DNA of 64,000 bases from Poindextera sp965277425 (lineage in GTDB: Bacteria; Pseudomonadota; Alphaproteobacteria; Caulobacterales; Caulobacteraceae). Made by a program: the position numbers and the translations under genes. The DNA lies in NCBI GenBank assembly GCA_965277425.1, contig CBDICR010000007.1, positions 434,001 through 498,000 on the forward strand, written 5' to 3'. The notes under the pieces were generated by a model. The model was not told the DNA's origin and did not search any database. It worked only from the letters and a program-made list of their open reading frames with translations. The stretch's first letter is position 1. Every line of letters starts with the position of its first letter. Of this stretch, positions 61,156-64,000 are shown in pieces.

Positions 61156-61373
61156 GGTCCAATCGGTATCCAGCGCGCCCTGATAATGCTTATAGGATGA
61201 GCGACAGTAATTTCTGTCCCGCCTCCCGGCTGATAGCCTGATGGATAATTATGCGGACCCACGGGTCCTGGACCGCTCGCGAAAGGCTCCGCGTTTCCGA
61301 TTGGGATCATAAAATAGCCGATCGGCTTCGTCGAGAGCGCCAGGGCCGCCTGAGCCGCCGGGATTGGGGCCAC
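61152..61373 (-). pseudogene. Remnant of a toxin C-terminal tip (unrecognised)
   Basis: The frame reads ...AALALSTKPIGYFMIPIGNAEPFASGPGPVGPHNYPSGYQPGGGTEITVAHPISIIRARWIPIGP and stops in ATGA overlap with the small downstream gene. Its 5' end falls in a half-copy of the GGGGACACGTACGACTTTC repeat, so it looks truncated. Coupling to the possible immunity gene suggests it is the leftover C-terminus of a polymorphic toxin. No family recognised. Confidence 0.45.
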
Positions 61374-61433
61374 GTACGACTTCTCGAATTAGGCCGGCTC
61401 GGAGCCGAAGGTGGCCAGGTTCAGCGCATGCAG

Positions 61434-61509
61434 GAATTGGGGACACGTCCGATTTCTCAGCCCTCGCTCTTTGCGTGAGGTTCAGGAAAGTCGTACGTGT
61501 CCCCCAATT
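61434..61509. repeat. Palindromic REP-like element, copy 2 (inside Rhs region)
   Basis: AATTGGGGACACGTCCGATTTC at the left, GAAAGTCGTACGTGTCCCCC then AATT at the right, with a different loop (CCCTCGCTCTTTGCGTGAGG). A half-copy with GGGGCCACGTACGACTTCTC lies at 61362-61384. The Rhs-like frame resumes just after this element. Confidence 0.8.
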
Positions 61510-61516
61510 GGTGCCC

Positions 61517-62533
61517 AATTCGTGTGTGCTGCGCCGTTATGTGCCGGGCGCCGGCGCCGATGAGCCGGTGATATGGTATGAAGGCTCGGGCTTCACCGAC
61601 CGGCGTTGGCTGCACATGGACGACCACGGCTCGATCATCGCCTACACCGACGGCACGGGCGCCGCCCAGGCCACCTACGGTTACGGCCCCTACGGCGAGC
61701 CCAACGCCTGGGCCGGCTCGCGCTACCGCTACACCGGCCAGATCGAGATCCCGGAAGCCCAGCTCTACTACTACAAGGCCCGCGTCTACGACCCCAGCTT
61801 CGGCCGCTTCCTGCAGACCGATCCCGTCGGCTACGCCAGCGATGTCAACTCATACGCCTACACCAAGAACGATCCCGTCAATGCGAGCGATCCAAGCGGA
61901 AAGGACGAGCTAGATGATGAGGCAATGGATGACGCGCTCGCAAATCTCTCTATCGATATCCAGAGCGACGTTGACTATGCAAACCTCGCGAGCGACATAT
62001 CTTCGAATTTCGCAGACTTTAATACGGATGTAGGCAGCAGCATATCCACCAATTCCGGCAACCTCACTGCGAACCTAGGAGGTATCAATAACTACGCAGG
62101 TTTGAGTAACTTGGGAATGACAATAGGCGGCATCGATGGTGCGCCAGCCCAGGTCATAATTCAAAACTCAGTTCCTGATGGCCAGGTTATGACCCAGTTT
62201 CACGATCAGCTACTTACTGCCTCCGGCGAGCCTGCGGCCGGGCCTGCGTATCAGTTGTATGAGAGCATTAGTCCACCCACCATGACTGGAAATGTCCTAC
62301 CGACTGTGACTCAAAACTACTATAATACCCCCATGAACAGCCTAGGTGAATTTCAGGACGAAATAGGTAATATTGGTCCCGTAAGTTCCACTGCCAATGG
62401 TACATACACAGACACACAAACCTTTATAGTTAATTACGGCGGGATGAACTATGTTCTTTCTACGCAGATACAACAACAAATTATCTATACTCCGAATATT
62501 GCAATTGGTATTGAGACGATCATAGTACCATGA
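61517..62533 (+). pseudogene. 5'-truncated Rhs protein: Rhs core end plus unknown C-terminal tip
   Basis: Codons from 61517 encode the last part of an Rhs core (WYEGSGFTDRRWLHMDDHGSIIAYTDGTGAAQATYGYGPYGEPN, then RYRYTGQIEIPEAQLYYYKARVYDPSFGRFLQTDPVGYASDVNSYAYTKNDPVNASDPSGK). It has the hallmark RFLQTDPVGY, where the toxin tip is joined. A lower-GC variable tip of ~210 residues follows (residues Asn/Ser/Gln-rich, no known toxin motif). The body of Rhs is missing and the only start candidate is a GTG at 61526. The gene may be an orphan tip or a wreck. It overlaps the next gene by four bases (ATGA). Confidence 0.7.
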
Positions 62534-63261
62534 CCTTCCGCGCTGTCATGATGTTTGCTGCCATTGGGCTGACCACCGTAGGTGGTTATACGTTCGGTGG
62601 CTCGCCGGCGTCGGAAGATTTGTCATCGCCAAGTGTGGTTGGATCGGTGCCGCACGCTGATCAAATCGAAGAACAAGCTATCGATTATGTCCGTCGCGCG
62701 TTGGATGCCAGAAGTGGGGGGCGTATCGATTTCGAGGCGGAATCGTGTCGCGCTGAGGGAGGGGACGTAGTCTCGTTTCCGAGCCTCAAGCTCAGTTATC
62801 CGCAAGGTGGTACATCGGCAGATATTGCCTTGAGAAACGTTTTTGCTGGCAATAGGAACATATCGATAAAAATAGATAAATCGTTATTTAGGATAACGAT
62901 AGGGCGTCCCGGCAGAAGTATTTTGCGCGTCCGGTTGAAAGAGGTTCGATTTAGCTCAGCTCAGCAATATAGTGGAATTTACGCTCTTGCAGCCGTCTTG
63001 GAGGCGCCGGAAGTTAGTGCGTGGATGAAACAACATGCTGCTCGAGAGCCAATGCACCCCTACGTGGGTTCCGTCCGGGGCCCAGATCCATCGCTGCCAC
63101 ATCTTCCGGCCAGAATCCAAAATGTGACCGTGGACCAGGCGTTAGACATGATCTCGAGGACTTTCGATGGGATCGTCCTTTACGGAGCTTGTGAATATCG
63201 ACCTTTGGTCGACTTCAATTTCGTTCCTGAGAGACGATCCGTGAGAGCCATGTACTATTGA
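62530..63261 (+). CDS. Hypothetical exported protein next to the Rhs tip (possible immunity)
   Basis: This 243-residue protein has a hydrophobic N-terminal segment (MTFRAVMMFAAIGLTTVGGYTFGG) that could be a signal or anchor. It has a secretin-STN-like segment near the C-terminus (ARIQNVTVDQALDMISRTFDGIVLYGACEYRP). Low-GC codon use matches the preceding tip. Its ATG overlaps the tip stop (ATGA), as expected for an immunity gene, but the length and STN-like part are unusual for one. Function unresolved. Confidence 0.6.
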   Translation: MTFRAVMMFAAIGLTTVGGYTFGGSPASEDLSSPSVVGSVPHADQIEEQAIDYVRRALDARSGGRIDFEAESCRAEGGDVVSFPSLKLSYPQGGTSADIALRNVFAGNRNISIKIDKSLFRITIGRPGRSILRVRLKEVRFSSAQQYSGIYALAAVLEAPEVSAWMKQHAAREPMHPYVGSVRGPDPSLPHLPARIQNVTVDQALDMISRTFDGIVLYGACEYRPLVDFNFVPERRSVRAMYY

Positions 63262-63715
63262 AGTGTCGTTCACTATTGTTGAGAGGCCCAGACGATAGGG
63301 AGCGAGGGTGTAAGATGCTACGGGCTTGTGGCATGAATTCTTAGTGCGCAGCCCCGGAATCTGATGGTGGATCATCGATCCCGAGCCGTCAGGAGGAGGA
63401 TGCGTTATCGGAAGTTCTTCACAGCAGGGCCTGCACGACGCTTTCTCTTCGAGCCATGCTCCAGCCGTAGAAAGAGAGCACCCGCTCCCTTACCCCCGCT
63501 ACGGCCTTAACCCGAAAACCGCGATGAGTGGCGCGGTCGCACTACGACGGCCGATGCGTCGATGGGCCGACGGCATCCAAAAGTACGTGAGAAAATTGGG
63601 GACACGTACGACTTTCAGGCGCTAAGCCGGCGGTTCTGATCCGGGTAGAAAGTCGTACGTGTCCCCAATTTTAGACCGGCAGCCGATCAGCCAAACCTCT
63701 CGGGCCGATAAGGCC
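63262..63715. other. Intergenic region with a palindromic repeat
   Basis: About 450 bp between the Rhs island and the pentapeptide gene. It holds the palindrome at 63592-63672. The rest has no frame I can support and looks like decayed sequence. Confidence 0.5.
63592..63672. repeat. Palindromic REP-like element, copy 3, inverted relative to copy 1
   Basis: AAAATTGGGGACACGTACGA is paired with TCGTACGTGTCCCCAATTTT. The loop (GGCGCTAAGCCGGCGGTTCTG) is the reverse complement of the copy 1 loop apart from single changes. Copies 1 and 3 therefore bracket the Rhs island in inverted orientation. Confidence 0.85.
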
Positions 63716-64000
63716 TTAGCGGCAGGCTGGGATGCGCAGGCCGGCGGGAAGCTTGGTGGTCTCGTCGCCGCAGGCCGCGTTCAGCTGCGACTGGCTCAAG
63801 CCCACCGCGCGGCCCATTTCGGCGCCGGAGAAGTTGACGCCCGAGAGGTTGGCGCCGCGCAGGTTCGCGCCTTCGAGATAGGCGCCGACGAAGGTGGCGT
63901 TGGTCATGTTGGCGCCGGCGAAATCGGCTCCCGTGAAGCGGCCGCCATAGCCGTTGATGTCGCGCAGATCGTCGCCTTCGAACCGCGTATGGTCGAAGAC
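63716..64000 (-). CDS. Pentapeptide-repeat protein (partial, C-terminal part)
   Basis: The open frame runs off the window edge. The visible C-terminal ~94 residues contain A(D/N)LXX repeats (FEGDDLRDINGYGGRFTGADFAGANMTNATFVGAYLEGANLRGANLSGVNFSGAEM), which build a right-handed quadrilateral beta-helix. A non-repeat cap follows (GLSQSQLNAACGDETTKLPAGLRIPACR). Pentapeptide proteins vary in role, and some protect gyrase (Qnr-like), but nothing here shows that. The start is outside the window. Confidence 0.8.
   Translation of the reverse strand, partial: VFDHTRFEGDDLRDINGYGGRFTGADFAGANMTNATFVGAYLEGANLRGANLSGVNFSGAEMGRAVGLSQSQLNAACGDETTKLPAGLRIPACR

Noticed and set aside
61249..61518. 89-residue minus-strand frame across the repeat and Rhs junction
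   Set aside because: It runs through the palindrome and has no coherent domain. The coupled frame ending at 61152 is the better candidate.

Overview
The window is high-GC chromosomal DNA from an alphaproteobacterium, most likely Caulobacteraceae (Caulobacter/Phenylobacterium-like). The best clue is a Caulobacter-type flagellar block: flbT, flaF, divergent flagellins, flaG, FlbA/FlmG-like TPR glycosyltransferases and a FlaEY-like protein. Two GTTC-N7-GTTC LexA boxes of the alphaproteobacterial type agree with this. I saw no rRNA, tRNA or CRISPR.

Layout. 0-9.4 kb: the 3' end of a class III alcohol dehydrogenase, a glycine-zipper envelope protein, a 23S rRNA m5U methyltransferase, a GH130 glycosidase, a PhyH dioxygenase, an HWE kinase with its response regulator, an SOS-box radical SAM protein divergent from a small glycosyltransferase, and a VOC protein. 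9.5-25.6 kb: housekeeping genes (uracil-DNA glycosylase, ETF-quinone oxidoreductase, TPR lipoprotein-ispE, glnK-amtB, fasciclin protein, glyQ-glyS-ppdK, a beta-barrel protein). 25.7-34 kb: an HD hydrolase/tyrosine phosphatase/NrtR-NadQ-like operon, a stress protein, sorbosone dehydrogenase-cytochrome c, a VapBC-type module, AIM24, a MoxR ATPase and a very acidic protein. 34-44.6 kb: the flagellar block, with a sigma-54 promoter before the main flagellin and a PseH/FlmH-like acetyltransferase, which together suggest flagellin glycosylation. 44.7-53.7 kb: small envelope proteins, ssb with a LexA box, a PIN toxin with a frameshifted antitoxin, and a MacAB/Dev-like ABC exporter with two tandem pairs of FtsX permeases. 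53.9-60.8 kb: gyrA, coaD, a cyclophilin, parDE, aspS. 60.8-63.7 kb: a lower-GC island of truncated Rhs material flanked by inverted palindromic repeats. The window ends in a partial pentapeptide-repeat gene.

The most unusual theme is palindromic repeats that enter coding sequences. A roughly 155-bp mosaic element occurs three times: fused to the 3' end of the dehydrogenase gene, in frame inside glyS (about 50 extra residues), and between two convergent genes. A second palindrome family is translated in the N-terminal leader of a cytochrome c. A third family (GGGGACACGTACGACTTTC) flanks and interrupts the Rhs island.
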